64,000 nt of DNA, taken from positions 372,001 through 436,000 of the forward strand of contig VWZL01002566.1 of the NCBI GenBank assembly GCA_013396915.1, given 5' to 3'. A program made the position numbers and the translations under genes. Below the pieces are notes generated by a model, which saw only the letters and a list, made by a program, of their open reading frames with translations, ran no database searches and was not told the origin of the DNA. Positions 32,545-45,847 of the stretch are shown piece after piece. The DNA is from Stercorarius parasiticus (lineage: Eukaryota; Chordata; Aves; Charadriiformes; Stercorariidae). The stretch's first letter is position 1, and each line of letters starts with the position of its first letter.

Positions 32545-35500
32545 GTATCTGGACTTGAATATAATTAAAATAAAATCTTAAAATAAAAAAAATCAATCAT
32601 TTAATATGGGAGAAGCATAGATCCTTTTTTCCCTTTTATACGTTTTTTCAGACATTTCTGGTTACCACTAAAAAGTTTTTATACCTATGACTATATTTAT
32701 GATTGGAAGCAGAACCATTGATATGATCTGTTTAAAGTGAAATATGAACATTTAAATGAAGTTTTGGAAAAATAATTTATAGAATTGGTTGCTTTTACTC
32801 ATTTGGGCTGGAGGGCAGGTATCTCAGCTAATGCTGAGTGTAAACATTTACCAAATTGTAAATGCTCAATTAATACTTGAAAAATTTTGCTCTTTATAAA
32901 AACCTAGGCATTGCTTTCAGGCTAAAATTCTAGTTTATCTTAACTAATGTGCATTCAAAAACATTTACTTACTTGAGTTTTATGGGTTAAGATTATGAAA
33001 TTTGTCCAGTGCATGAATGCTTTGAGTGTGTAATAAAGAACACTGATTCATACTGTTTTGAAAAGAGAATCACAGGAAAACCTTTATCTGAATGCCCATT
33101 GGAAATGTCTGTCCTACACCGTCAATTTCATTATAGTGTTAGAAACACTTTTGCCCTGGGTGCTTCTTCAGCCCTGGTTCTTAATTGTTGTTATTTGGCA
33201 GCGTGAAATATTGATGGCATTGGTCAAAAAGATTGACAGCTGCATGAATTGTTATTAACCAGCCTGTTGGTTGTAGCTTAAAGTTCAATAAATACCAAGA
33301 TGCGGCATAAGCCTCAGGGAGCCTCTTTCTTTTCCGAACAACTGGAAATTAACTATTTGATGTCTCTGTAATCTGTCTTTTTCCCACCATCCCCCCACAT
33401 AATTTTTATGACGCTAAAAATAAATTTATGATGTGGTAATGCTTATTTCTCCATCCAAGTAGTCTCTCAGAACTGGGGATCGTGACCCTATCCTGGCCCT
33501 GAAGGAGGTAAAGACCAGGCATTACAGGAGATGTGACTATCTGGTCTATTGTTCTTATTGTCATTCATCACCACAGCAAACAACATAAAAATCATTCAGA
33601 AACATCAGGAGCTGGAAAAGAACATGGGACGGAGTGATTTCTGAAGTGAGTCAGGAATAACTTGTGTAATACTGATACACGAGAATGTTTTTCAACGCCC
33701 ACATACAATGGTTGAAGTACTGTTACTATGTGTAGTTGTATATACATACAACCACATAATAAGTTGTTGAAGAGCCTTATTAATCATCTATCAAGCTGGA
33801 GAGCAAATCTTCAACAATACGCAAATTCTTAACAATGCAGCCTTAAGTGTGGGGGGGGTTGTTTGCTTTTTTAATGGCGTTTTGTGTACGTTCCCTTTTT
33901 AAAATGTACACATCTGCTGTCTCAATCTTAAATCCTGGTTGAATTAATCTTTTGAGAGTAAATATGCTATTTTTTTCTTGCCTACAAGCACACTTAGATT
34001 TTTACCACCTGTTTCTCTTCTGGTTCAGAGACACCTGATATGAACCGCCTTCTAGTTAGTTATCTAGCTCAATTCCCTGAATGTCTTAGCTTTTCAGTAT
34101 TCTTTATTATTATTTCTTGTGATGTGACATATCTTCTTTTGGTCTTTGATCAAAATAATGTAGCTATAGTGACAGGAAGAATCTATTAAAATTTCTCAAG
34201 CTCTGATTTAGTCAGGATGGAAAGATGGGGAAAACACCTTGCTGAGTCAGTACATGCTAAATTGTACTGATTAGGGAAAAGAAAAAACAAAGAGTGTATA
34301 TATATATAAATTTCTAAGTCTTCATCCTTTCATAGACTTGAATCAATCATCACTTTGAATTTGCATAAATGATTCAAATGAACCCAATAGCGTCCCATAA
34401 TTTTTAATTGCTACCACCAGTAAAGCAGAGTTTATCTGACTGTAATAGTGTGGACCTACTTAACCTGTACTTAGCATGCCACTTGTGGATAATATGACAT
34501 ATGATGCATTGTGCATAGTTTGGGGATGAAATCTGGAGGCAGCACCATACTGAAGCATGCACTAGTTTTAACATTTTGGGTCACTGATAAATTATTTGAT
34601 TTGTTGTGAAGGGAGTTTTGTCACTCACGGGTTATTTGGTCTCCTGGGAGATTTCACTAGAAGATGCTTTGTCATGCTAGTTAGGATGGATATTTAATGT
34701 ATATTGGTGATGACAGAAAATTAACTTTTTCATTGAGATTTAATTGAACAATCTCTCTCATGCCATATTCACATTTTTCAAATATTTTGAAGAGGTAAAT
34801 ATCTAATCCACTTTTATGGTCTCTCTATTAAATTATACCAAGGCAAGGTTTTAATATTATTTCCTCTGATATCATTCACTTACTATCCCGTGAACATTTT
34901 GAATTGCAAAAGTTAGTGTTCTCCCAAACTTTACTGTACTGTACACTAAAAGAACTAATAATATACCTTGCAACTGCAAAATTAAATAACTTTATGTACA
35001 ACTTTCCAAATGTTTTATAATTTGAGTATCCTTTTGGTAAACCAAGAAAATGTAATTACATGCTAAAAAGAATTGATAAGTAACTTGTTTAACCAATGGT
35101 TACAATCTCCCCGTCTGTTCTCAGTGTCTGTAGAAATAAAACCTACTGCATTTCAATGCTGACATTTAATCAATGCATGTAAATCACCTTGGAGGCCTAT
35201 TATTCTTGTACTCATTAATCCAGTCATGCAGAGTAGAAGCATGTAGGAGAATTATACACAAAGTTTTTGCAGCTGAGGTCAAAAAGTGTCATGTATAGTG
35301 TTTTACTTTTAAAGTTCCAAACTGCTTCTGACAAATGGCATGTGATATACCACAAAGTGTCTGAATAAAATCACAAGATTGCTGAATTAAAATGGTATTA
35401 GAATTTTATTTAAATGATTTTTTGTGTTAGGAAATTCTCTATTGAGCAGCTGGTTGGGTACCCTTCCTATTGGCTGTGTAATATATATCTTTCGTCTACT

Positions 35501-35977
35501 AGCTTCTGGGGGTAGATAAAGATGAAAATAAATACATATGTAGCTTCTTCTATATGGAAAGACTGACCTTTTTGAATCAAATGCCTTGGCTATAGAATAA
35601 ACAAATGCGATAAAACCATACATGGCAAGGAATCAATCCAAATAATTTCCAGTTGGACAATGGTATCTTAACATTTTCAAGTCAGTATGCCACAAGAATT
35701 TTGAGTTAGGATCTTTGTGAACTTCTAGAACCCTTGAAGTTAAAAATGCGTTTATATTCAGGACAATATTTTGAGAGAGAGTGACTGAAAGCATCATAGA
35801 AAATAGTGAGCAACCAACAACTATGCCACAACAGACGGATATGCTTTGGTACCTACATTTCCACATATGCAAGTCTATCCTATATTCCACCGTACTGCAA
35901 TAGTGCTTTATTTGTGAAGCGTCAATTTGTCAAAATAAACCTATCATGTAGAAACTACCTAAAACACAACCAGTTTT

Positions 35978-36140
35978 GGCCTACTGGTTAGGTGAGCTGG
36001 CATTGTACTGGGAGCAGAGCTCAGAACTTGAAGGTGGCCTGAAACCAAAAGAGCAGACATAGCAATACATGAAGGGCAGATAGAGCAACACGCTGCTCAC
36101 CTGCCTTTCAAGTAACTTCATCTGTTGAATGGTAACTATG
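35978..36140 (+). mobile_element. Possible MIR/CORE-type SINE remnant
   Basis: The left part GGCCTACTGGTTAGGTGAGC looks like a tRNA-derived SINE head, near the A-box form TGGCNNAGTGG. TACTGGGAGCAGAGCTCAG follows, recalling the 'ctgggagtcagga' block. About 100 bp later CAAGTAACTTCATCTG and TTGAATGG match the 'agttacctcatctgtaaaatgg' block that is conserved in MIR-like and AmnSINE elements. The order and spacing fit, but the middle is poorly conserved. The call rests on remembered family features only. Confidence 0.4.
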
Positions 36141-36665
36141 GCAACCCATGGAAGAAATCTGGAAAAAGGTGCAAAAGAGATGGATTTTCTGTCCTTGATC
36201 AGCATGCAAAGTTTGCCATTCTACTTTTCTCTCCCTTCAGTTTCCATGAGCGAGCTATTCAACATAAAATTTAAGATTAAGGCATTTTAAATATTTAATA
36301 GAACAAAATTCTATTCTATAATAGAAAAAGCATTATTTCTTTCATATAGCTATTTAAATGTAAATACATTCCATTCTAGCTGAAAAAAAGTTTGGAATTC
36401 GAAGAGAAAATCAGTAATTCTAAAATTTGCTTTTCTTTGTTATTATGTATAAATGACATTTTTCTTTTACAATTTCCATTTTAAGAACTGTTTTCTCATA
36501 AGGAACATTTCCCAATTTGTGGGAAACATTTTTGGCCACATCAAATACGAGGTATTAAATTATTTGAAATTTTAGGTATTAAATTTTAGGTAGTAATTTT
36601 TTTAAAAGAAAATATTATGTATGTATGCAGATCCTTCTAGAAGCTTTGCTATAGCACATGAAAAA
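36141..36665. other. Unique AT-rich DNA before CR1 copy 2
   Basis: No gene seen. It contains a small imperfect tandem array of GGTATTAAATT-like units at about 36550-36602. Confidence 0.6.
36550..36602. repeat. Imperfect GGTATTAAATT tandem repeat
   Basis: GGTATTAAATT occurs at 36551 and 36576, and a third copy, GGTAGTAATTT, begins near 36589. AT-rich spacers separate the units. It looks like local slippage. Confidence 0.6.
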
Positions 36666-37860
36666 TAAGGAAGTGATTGGTGACAGCTAACATGGCTTCA
36701 CTAGGGCAAATCATGCCTGGCAAATGTGGTGGCCTTCTATGATGTCAATGCACTGTTGGTGGAGAAGGGAAGAGCAACTGATGTCATCTACCTGGACTTG
36801 TACAAGCATTTGACACTGTCCCGCATGACATCCTTGTCTCTAAATTGGAAAGACATGCATTTAACAAATCGATCACTCAGTGGATAAAGAGTTGGCTGGG
36901 TGGACGCACTTAAAATGTTGCAGTCAATGGCTCGGTGTCCAAGTGGCAAGCAGTGATGAGTGGTGTTCCTCAGGGGTCGGTATTGGGACCGGTGCTGTTT
37001 AATATCTTTGTTGGCGACATGGAGAGTGGGATTGAGTGCACCCTCAGCAAGTTTGCTGACGACACCAGGCTGTGTGGTATGGTCGACACATTGGAGGGAA
37101 GGGGTGCCATCCAGAGGGACCTGGACAGGCTTGAGATATGGGCCCATGCGAACCTCATGAAGTTCAACCAGGCCAAGTGCAAGGACCTGCATTTGGGTCA
37201 GCTCAATCCCAAGCACAAATGCAGGCTGGGCAGAGAATGGATTGAGAGCAGTGCTGAGGAGAAGGAAAACTGAATCCTGAGCTGCATCAAAAGAAGTGTA
37301 GCCAGCAGGTCGAGGGAGGTGATTGTTCCCATCAATTCTGCTCTGCTGAGACCCCACCTGGAGTACTGCATCCAGCTCTGGGGCCCCAGCATAAGAAGGA
37401 CATAGACCTGTTGGAGCGAGTCCAGAGGAGGGCCACGGAGATGATCAGAGGGCTGGAGCACCTCTCCTATGAAGACAGGCTGAGAGAGTTGGGGTTGTTC
37501 AGCCTGGAGTAGAGAAGGCTCCAGGGAGACCTTATAGTGGACTTCCAGTACATAAAGGGGGCCTAAAGAAAAGATGGGGAGGGACTCTTCATCAGCGAGT
37601 GTATCAATAGGACGAGGTGTAACGGTCTTAAACTGAAAGAGGGTAGTTTTAGACTAGATATTAGGAATAAATTATTTACTGTGAGGGTGGCGAGACACTG
37701 GAACAGGTCATCCAGAGAAGTTGTGGATGCCCCATCCCTGGAAGTGTTCAATGCAATGAGGAACCTGGTCTAGTGGAAGATGTCCCCGCCCATGGTAGGG
37801 GGTCTGTAACTAGATGGTCTTCAAGGTTCCTTCTATCTCAAGCCATTCTATGATTCTATA
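36666..37860 (+). mobile_element. CR1 LINE copy 2, 5'-truncated (RT to tail)
   Basis: A CR1 copy of the same group as copy 1, about 1.2 kb, beginning inside the RT domain at GGAAGTGATTGGTGACAGC and ending at the canonical tail CCATTCTATGATTCTATA. 5' truncation is the normal outcome of target-primed reverse transcription. The 3' UTR keeps GGAACCTGGTCTAGTGGAAG and ACTAGATGGTCTTCAAGG. It carries stops and a frameshift (see the RT entry), so it is inactive. It overlaps the part of CR1 hidden by the gap in copy 1 and is therefore a local guide to that region. Confidence 0.95.
36690..37530 (+). pseudogene. CR1 copy 2 reverse transcriptase remnant
   Basis: RT boxes appear in order. Box A begins DVIYLDLYK and resumes after a 1-base loss near 36806 as FDTVPHD, keeping the catalytic Asp. 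A stop, TAA, lies at 36911-36913. Box B reads [11 protein letters not shown]. Box C is FADD (37052-37063), with both Asp residues present. The stretch 36935-37273 is open for 112 codons and ends TGA just after EEKEN. The C-terminal domain continues in other frames with CSASRSREV-like, [12 protein letters not shown] and [12 protein letters not shown] sequence, and then the 3' UTR. No intact product is possible. Confidence 0.9.
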
Positions 37861-40800
37861 AAAATAATGATAATACACTATGTTTCTCAATGGACTTGGA
37901 TGCAATTAGGATGTAGCAAGTCTTCAGTTGGTCTAGTCTATAAACAATGAGGATAGAATTGCACAGAGGCAGTCACTCTTGATTGATGGCCAGGAGTAAA
38001 TAAAAGGCACCAGATCACATACATCATAAAGTAACCAAAATATGGAGTTCTAAATGATTCTAAACTTTTGCATGTGTGTGTGCGGGTCTCTGCTTTTTAT
38101 TTCACTCTGTGCAGACTTGATAACCCTTTCACAGGAAAATTTTTAATGTGGTGTAATTTTTAGTTTAACATGGTGTAATTACTGATTCTGCAATGTAAAA
38201 ATGTCAATTTGCCATCTACCAAGGAGAAACATATCATATCTTATGCTTTGCCCTGTCTTTGCCAAGAGTATATTGTGGCACTAATCCTACCCCATTTCCT
38301 ATGTTCTCCCTATGATACTTCAGTGAGGATATGCAGGCTCTAAGTCAGACACAGGGGAGTCCTACAGAGTCACAGGGCTAATTTAAATTGTCAACCTGCC
38401 ATTCCCAGACATATCACTTAACTGTATGGAGGAGAGAAAGAAATGTCCTGCGTTTTGCTGTGCTTTTCATCTGCTGGAGACCCAGGTGTCAGATCCCCAG
38501 CATGGAGCAATCAGCTCAGAGGTTTTCCCAGCGACACTGGGGCTTGGACCTGTTCTGCATGGTGCACTGAAGAAAGAGTAGATTTAGACTATAGAAAACT
38601 GTCATTTCCTCACAGTGAATCTATTTTAGGTTATCTAAGCTGAGGTTGTGATCCACTGTGGGGAATAGATTGTGAAGCAGAGAGAAGAAAGGGTAAAGCA
38701 GACAAAATAAATAAAAGAGCAAAATGGAAAGGAATTATATAGTCTTGTGATGAGGTTTTTGTTATTACACAGTCTATGTGACCTTTACGACAGACTGACT
38801 TGACCAGTTGCCTGGACAAGTTTCCTCCCTGCAGTTCTGAGTCCAGTTACATGCCTAGTAGCTCATTTTAAAACAAACCTGCCATGCCACCAGCTTCTGA
38901 ATCCAGTGTGCATGCTGGCTGAACAGAGTATGCCTTGGAGGCACCCTTGACAGTGACCTCCTTTTCAAGCAGGTCAGAATAGTTACCTGCCCAGGAGGCA
39001 CTGTCTTATTGATTCGTCTGCCTCTAAACAGATGTACCAGATATCTGCTTCAGAAGCACCCGCTTTTCAAGCACTGAAAACTGGTCAGATATTTAGTATA
39101 CCTGGGAAGTAGTCAGCCATGGATGATGCCTTTAGCTTCCAGCAAGTATGAACATGTGAATCTCTCTGAGGGGTAACACATACAAAGAATCTGCCCCTTG
39201 TGGGTGTCTAAGGCAATTATTGGAGATATTTTTGCAAACTGTGCCCTCCGGGCATATCAGGCACCTGCCCACTCACATGCCTGATTTACCTGGTGTGTTT
39301 TCAAACACGGAAATTTTTTTGCAACAGTTTTACATATATTAAAATGCTAGTAGTGAATATATACAGAAATTAATTTTCATGTCTAGAAAAACAGATCATT
39401 CAATTTATTTCATTGATCCTTTGCCCTTTGGACTTCAAAGAGTGATGATGATGCTAGGGAAAGGATTTACCAACTTCAAAACTGAAACAGATGCATCTGA
39501 ATCTTCAGCAGAATCTGGATCCTGCTGAAGAGACAAGATTCTGAGAAGAAAAATGAAAGCATTGAATTACAGTATATAAACTGTATTATCTATAGTAAAA
39601 TTCATTCAAAATCAAAGCTTGAATTTTGCTTTAGGAATGCTGAAAATAGATTGCAGAGATGTAAGAGTCTGCAACTGCCATGACATGGAGGATAAAGTTA
39701 ACTGTTGAAAGTAGACATGGCAGAAAACCCAAAAGAAATATAATGCTTTCTCTAACAGAAGAGGCTAAGATTCTGAAGATTGAGATAGTTTCTTTTAGCA
39801 GATTATGTGTTTCATAGGGGCCAAAATTTGTTGTATCTGCTATTTACTGAAGAGCAAATGAAGAGTCTGAGTGACAAGAATTCCTTTATTGAAGTTAAGA
39901 AGTCTTTGATGAGGGATTCAGTACTTTGCCATTGGACTTTTAATAGTCCTGATGAAAGAAAATAAATGACAGAGAAAGTCTGGCTAGACTTCTCTTCTGC
40001 TTTTCTGGTCTTCCACTAAGGTGTAGTCAGCTCACATTCTGCACAGGGCAGCCCTTGGAACAAGGGAGCCACAACCAGATATGTCGCCCTCTTTTCTATG
40101 ACCCAGAGTACAGAAAGGACAATCTGATTCTAAATCATTTATGAACCACTAAAAATATCTGGCAGTTTGATCCCTTTTGTCCTTGGCTTTTATTTTCTCC
40201 TATGACAAAGGGCAAATAAAAGAGGAAGATTAAGTCACCCAAAATTATATATGGGCTATATGTAAAATGAGCAAATGAAACTAAAAGTTCTTGTGGCAAA
40301 TGGCAGCTTGTCATTTCTTTTCTTGTTTGCACAACTAAACATGTGCAAGGTGATTTATGGAAGCCCTTTGTTAAGACTTTAAATGAGGAATTATTGAAAA
40401 GTGCAAATTGTGTATAGTAGAGGTTAAAACATTAAGTAGATTGAACGAAGTAGAAGCTTCTCATTTATAATCAGTTTTAATCACATACAATACTCTAAAT
40501 CAGATTAAAATTGGACATTAGTGGTTTAGAATTAAACCGTGCTTCCCTCCACCCCACATCAACATGTTTTAAATGTCAGTGTTTTGGCCACACAGCTGTG
40601 TGCTGTATAAGAAGGGAGATGTTTTCCATGTAAAGAAGGTCGTTCATTAATAGCAGTGATTGCAAGAGACAGGATCAGCAATTTTTGCTGTTGGAAGGAT
40701 CAGAAACAAGATGACGCAGTGAGATCTCTGTGTTTCAGAAAGTAAATGGAATATGCCCAACCACCAAATGCTTCAGTACCTCCTCTCATGGCTGTTTCCT

Positions 40801-43800
40801 TGTGACTAGTCTACACAGCCTGGCACAAAGGGCACAAAATATTTTGAGTAGAAGGATATGAAATAAGCTTTGTTCCTCTAGGAAAAGGACATTTTTGTTC
40901 TACTCAGCAGGTTTAGCGTTCCCTATTGCTGCGGTTATCATAGCCTTGGTCTAGAAAGGAACACTAAAGTGAAGAAAAGCCTTTCAAAGTCAGCATGGGG
41001 AAAAAATAAAAAATTGGATCTTGCCCATGTTTAACATGGCAAAGATTATTATTATTTTTTTTTACCTCTGCTTTCACTAAATTAGTAGTTCTGCAATGAA
41101 GCAGGTAGCGCTTACATATGTTCTGGGTGTTGGCATGCAAATCTTCTTATTGTTTCTGCACAGCAAGTGTTCCTGGATGTGACAGAATCAGTCTAGTTGA
41201 TTACAGCGGGGTGGTTTGAGACTACGGTGAAAACCATGCCCTGTGATTTGCCCTGTAGTTCTAATTACAATACAGTAATGCACTGTAAAGATTTCCAAAT
41301 CACAATTCACTTCCACTAATATAGGAAAAGTAAAAGGAGTGTAGTGGGGGTGTAGTCCTTATTGCTCATCTTCAAGCAAAGTGCTGACACAAATAGGTAC
41401 CTATTTCAGTACCCATGCACGTAGGTGAGATGACATTAAATAAGATGCAGAAAGAATCCACATAGCATAACTACTGGATGAGTTATATTCAATAATGGAT
41501 CTGTATCTCAGATCTTCTTTTCCAGCTGGTTTATCCACTGTGGACTTTACAATTTCTTTCTGCAAGTTTGATAGGAATTTGTGAATGAAATACAAGGGAC
41601 AAAAAAAATGTATGGAAATTTAAAAAAAAAAAAGTCTGTCTTAATTTTTAGAAAGGTCTTTAACACGGTAAATGAAAACAATTGTCATGATAAATTAAGG
41701 TTGTTGTTACTATTACTTTAGTTGTGCGGGTGTGTGCCATACAGAAGTGAACAAAGCTTGCCCTGTTCCATATGCAGGAGAAAGCTTAAACAGGGGGGAT
41801 GCAAAAAGCAGATCTAATGAAGCTATGAAGTTAATCTGAAATTTCTGCTCAGTCATCCAAAACTATTTGACTGAAATACTGCAGGTAGAGGGGCAAAATG
41901 GTATAACAGTAATCTAAGCCTTCCTGGGCAGTGGCACAATGAAATATTGTTTCCAATCAATTATAGATTAACATCAGAAGAATTCAACAAGTACTTCAAC
42001 TTGACTTTCCTAAGAGAAAAAAATCTTCAAAAAAAAATATTTTCTTGCATAAAATTTCAGTATTTAAGATACTAAGTTTTCTTTCAGAAGTAAAATATAA
42101 ATAGAAAATTTCTGTGTAGCAGTAAAAATTATTTGTCTCTGAACTTGCAGTCCAAAATTTCTTCCACCTCATTGTCTTTGAATATTTACCCTTGAAGCTT
42201 TTAAAACCACTAAAGTTTTCTTCGGTGTTCTGAATGTAACACTGTTATGTCTGCCATGTTTACAAACTTTGGATGTATCTCTATCAACACACTCTGATTA
42301 GTTAGAGGTTAGACTGATCTATGTTGTAATAAATACAGTAGTGAATGGAAGCTGCATCACTTTTCCTCTATTAAGATTTTAAATCCCTGCAGATATAATT
42401 CAGATGGAAGAAAAAAAAAAGTCATTACTCCACCAAATTAAAAATTAAGTATTATTCATGATACTCCAAACATGTTAGGAAATTTCAAGCTGGTTTCAAA
42501 GCAGTACTTAACTAATAATGGCTATCGCATAGTATTTCTCTTAACATCAATGACTTTGGGAGTTAGTGCTAAAAATTGTTGCTTTTACTAAATGGAAAAT
42601 TAAATTAGTTGATAAATTGGTGTTTTTTATTAAGATAATGTGAAAGAAAGTGCAATTAATTAAATTACATTGCTGTGCCCCTTTTAGAATTATTATTTAG
42701 TATTAGTTGTCACTATTGCTACCAACCAAAATTGCTGCAGGAACTTCTAATTTCCTTTAACACATCAGCTCATTTATGATGGACAACTTGCTTTTGTATT
42801 TAGAAAATTAAGATGACAGGGACAAATCTCTTCTTCCTTCCACTTCATCTACTCAACAGAAAGGAAGAACTGAGTCCTATTTGATTTCACCAGGACTCAT
42901 GATGCAGTAAGCGTGCCTGAGAACAAACATGTCATGCAAGCATTCACTGAAGAGAGCGGTCCAGATATGAAGAGGACCTTGGCACCATACCTCTTCAGTA
43001 AATCAAACCTTGATCTTCTACAAGTCATTGGGAGCATGTCTCAAATGTCACACACTGCTGCTAAAAAATGCAAATATTTCAGAGGACTGAAATGCTTACT
43101 ATAAAATCCATTTTAATTTTAACTTGAGATCCTGAAAATAGTTAATCGTTCTCTTTTCAACTTTCACAGAACATTTTTTCCTATTTATTATTCAAACTGC
43201 CTTCAAGAATTTTGAAGTAGGAATGTCTTGAAGAAACAAGAATGAGTAAATACTCTGTATAATTATTTTTTTAGGCTAATTTTATTAAAGTAATCAAAAA
43301 ATAAAGCAATCTAGAATCTTCAATTCAAAAGGTCCTACATTATAACAAGTACCATCTTTATATACTCTGCCTTGCTGTCTAGAACAATACGTATCTCTGT
43401 AGGAATTATTCACTGTTTTGTATCTAAATGTGAGAGTATCACCAGACTTCATACAACACTTGTTGTTCTGATCAATGTCAAAATAATGAAAACATAACAG
43501 AATCAATGGCTTGTCCTTCCTAAAGGGTCTCTTGTTTGTGATGGTGTTTTCAGGCATATTTATTCTACCTTATCTGGAAGTCCATGGCAAGACTCAGGAA
43601 AAGCATTTGTCAGGAACAATTTATTACCATTAACTAAGTCAAAGCAATAGAGAGCAAAAGTATCTGTGGATGCTTCACAGTTTCTCACTGGCATTTTGAT
43701 TCCACTACATCTCTCTGGTTTTCAGCTGTTTTTTCTGTGGACATTGGCTTACAATGTTACAGGCAGTTTTTATTGATATGCTTTAAGAACTGAAAGGGTA

Positions 43801-44847
43801 TATCTGTCTTCAAACAAGTATATTTATGGTCTTGTCACACAGGGCTAATGACTCTGATGAGTGATTGGTGACCGTGACTTTCAAACTCTGCATTTACAAG
43901 TATACAGAGTGTGTAGGATATCTAATATGTTAGATCCCCTTGCACTCAAACAGATTAAAAAAAAAAAAATAACAGGGGAAGGCTATTGAAGCCTTCATGA
44001 GCAGAATTGTCCACATATAAATTAAAAAGTCTGGGGCATGATCTCAACCTCTATGTGTCTTCTATATTTATTTTGCCTGCTCATAAAATTGAGTTAAGCT
44101 GTCATCTCTTCCCTCTTTGCAAAAGATTCAGGCAAAATTGATGTTTCTGTAATTTGGGAGACATAAGGCTGATGACTCCTTAAAGCAGGTCATTTTCCTC
44201 ATTCAGCTTGACTGGGCACATGGATCTGGCATATTTCTTCAAGTTTAGAAGTATGCTGGTAGTCACACAGATCTCAACCAACAGAAACATTAAAGCTTGT
44301 ATCCATATGGCTAAATTCTCTTATCTTCCAAAAATGGTGGCTGGATCCCATCTGCTCACTGTGAAGGATTCTACTGCTAATCCCAGCTGTGCTGAGAAAT
44401 GGTCTGGAGGACAGCAGTTGACACAGGCCCAAATTGTGAGAAGGATCACATTAACACTTCAACAGGAAACAATCATGGGACAATGCCTGTGTCCTGGTAG
44501 TTTCACAATCTACTAGTATAAGTCACAGCTATAGTAAAAAAAAAAATGTCCCAGCATCCAAGTTAAAGAATCATGGGAGGAATACATCTCTGGACTGAAA
44601 TATCTCCAGTCAAAGGGACTGAGGGAAACCTACCCAGATACTCTGCAGGGAATTAAAATAGAAGATGTAGATTTAAATTGCTTCAGACTAAGGAAGACAC
44701 ATGGCTGAATCCTCCTACATCCTTGCCAAGTAGTCTAACAGCGGGATAAAAGAGTGAGAATGAACCATTTATATGTTTTTTAATATAACCATTCATTGCC
44801 ATGTGTTTTTTCTGTATGGTTCTGAACATAAATCAACAGATGCACAG

Positions 44848-44878
44848 ATAAATAAATAAATAAATAAATAAAATAAAT
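44848..44878. repeat. (AAAT)n microsatellite
   Basis: About seven AAAT units, the last one interrupted. It is the left arm of an imperfect inverted pair with the TTTA array 36 bp further on. Confidence 0.9.
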
Positions 44879-44913
44879 TGAGTGAGTAGAACATTTTGTC
44901 TAAACGGAGCATG

Positions 44914-44936
44914 TTTTTATTTATTTATTTATTTAC
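44914..44936. repeat. (TTTA)n microsatellite
   Basis: About five and a half TTTA units. They are complementary to the AAAT array just upstream, so single strands could pair as a hairpin with a loop of about 36 bases. Confidence 0.9.
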
Positions 44937-45604
44937 TTTCATATGAGGACAGTATGAGGGGAAAAATAAGTTTCGTTTTAGTCAAACCCATTTTTTGGTA
45001 ACTTTGTTAGTAAAACTTCTGAATCAAAAACATCACTTATGTGCAAAGCCTCATCACCATTTATATCATCAGATGTTTGAAAAAAAAAAGGAAAGAAACC
45101 ATAGTCTAGGAGTAAATGCTATGCTGCTGTGACAAATAATATCAGAAGAAAATTATAGATAAGTATATCATTTTACAAGAGCACATGTACAAATCAAAAC
45201 GATTTTTATTGCCTTCACAACAATGTATGTTCCCATTTAAAAAATCTTCACTAATGACAATAATGTGCAGGAATAGACAAATTCCAACACAATTGCAGAC
45301 AACCACATCCTTGGTATACAAGATTACTTAAATACTTACTCAAAATCTTTTTTAGGCATTAGTATATAAATGTTAGAGAGCAAGAAGACCTTTAGACTCT
45401 CCTTTGGTATTTGTCTGGGATCAACAAGTGTCTGGTAAAAAATTGTGTTTTATGAACACACCTGTCTCATACTTATTTGCTGCCTTAATGCTTTAGTGGC
45501 TTAGTGGGCACACAAGGAGTAGGGTTCATCTCTGTGGCATTGTGGTATCGGGAACAAACACAGAAAATGCTATACTGCCCTCGACAGAAGGGTTGTGACT
45601 TGTT

Positions 45605-45847
45605 TTACAACCTTTCAAGCATAAGAAAAACTCTACAGCTCAGTTGCAGCAGGCTCCTGAGGTCTTGTTTCCAATTGTTGGTATTTCCACTAGAAACAGT
45701 GACCTCGGCTTGCTTCACAACGACAGGAGGTGTCAGGCAGCCAGAAAAATGATAACAGATGCCTTCTGCAATCTCCTTTACTCGAAGTTTAGCATCATGA
45801 TAGGTTCCCCTCACTGAAGCATTGTAAATAAATTCTGCTGGAGTCAT
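45605..45847 (-). CDS. Unassigned 80-codon frame, doubtful
   Basis: The translation begins MTPAEFIYNASVRGTYHDAK and continues through VKEIAEGICYHFSGCLTPP. It has fairly balanced amino-acid use, unlike the Leu/Phe/Ser-rich noise of most frames here. I recognise no family. An in-frame stop lies three codons before the ATG and another ends the frame. No polypyrimidine tract or good donor frames it. It could be a chance frame, a piece of a processed pseudogene or an old exon. Confidence 0.12.
   Translation of the reverse strand: MTPAEFIYNASVRGTYHDAKLRVKEIAEGICYHFSGCLTPPVVVKQAEVTVSSGNTNNWKQDLRSLLQLSCRVFLMLERL

Larger units (their letters stand above)
30230..35977. other. Unique AT-rich DNA, no gene seen
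   Basis: No supported gene. Frames stay below about 85 codons. Simple sequence occurs at 31910-31943 (TTTG-rich), near 34.3 kb (short TA run) and around 32.5 kb (AT-rich inverted repeat, listed separately). A stretch at about 33.0-33.5 kb contains homeodomain- and MEF2-like motifs, discussed as a finding. Confidence 0.55.

Noticed and set aside
36788..37357. 189-codon minus-strand frame
   Set aside because: It is antisense to the CR1 copy 2 RT remnant, where the RT boxes on the plus strand are unmistakable.
43294..43557. Cys-rich 87-codon minus-strand frame that could suggest a secreted protein
   Set aside because: There is no signal peptide at the start, no regular Cys spacing of a known fold and no splice sites.
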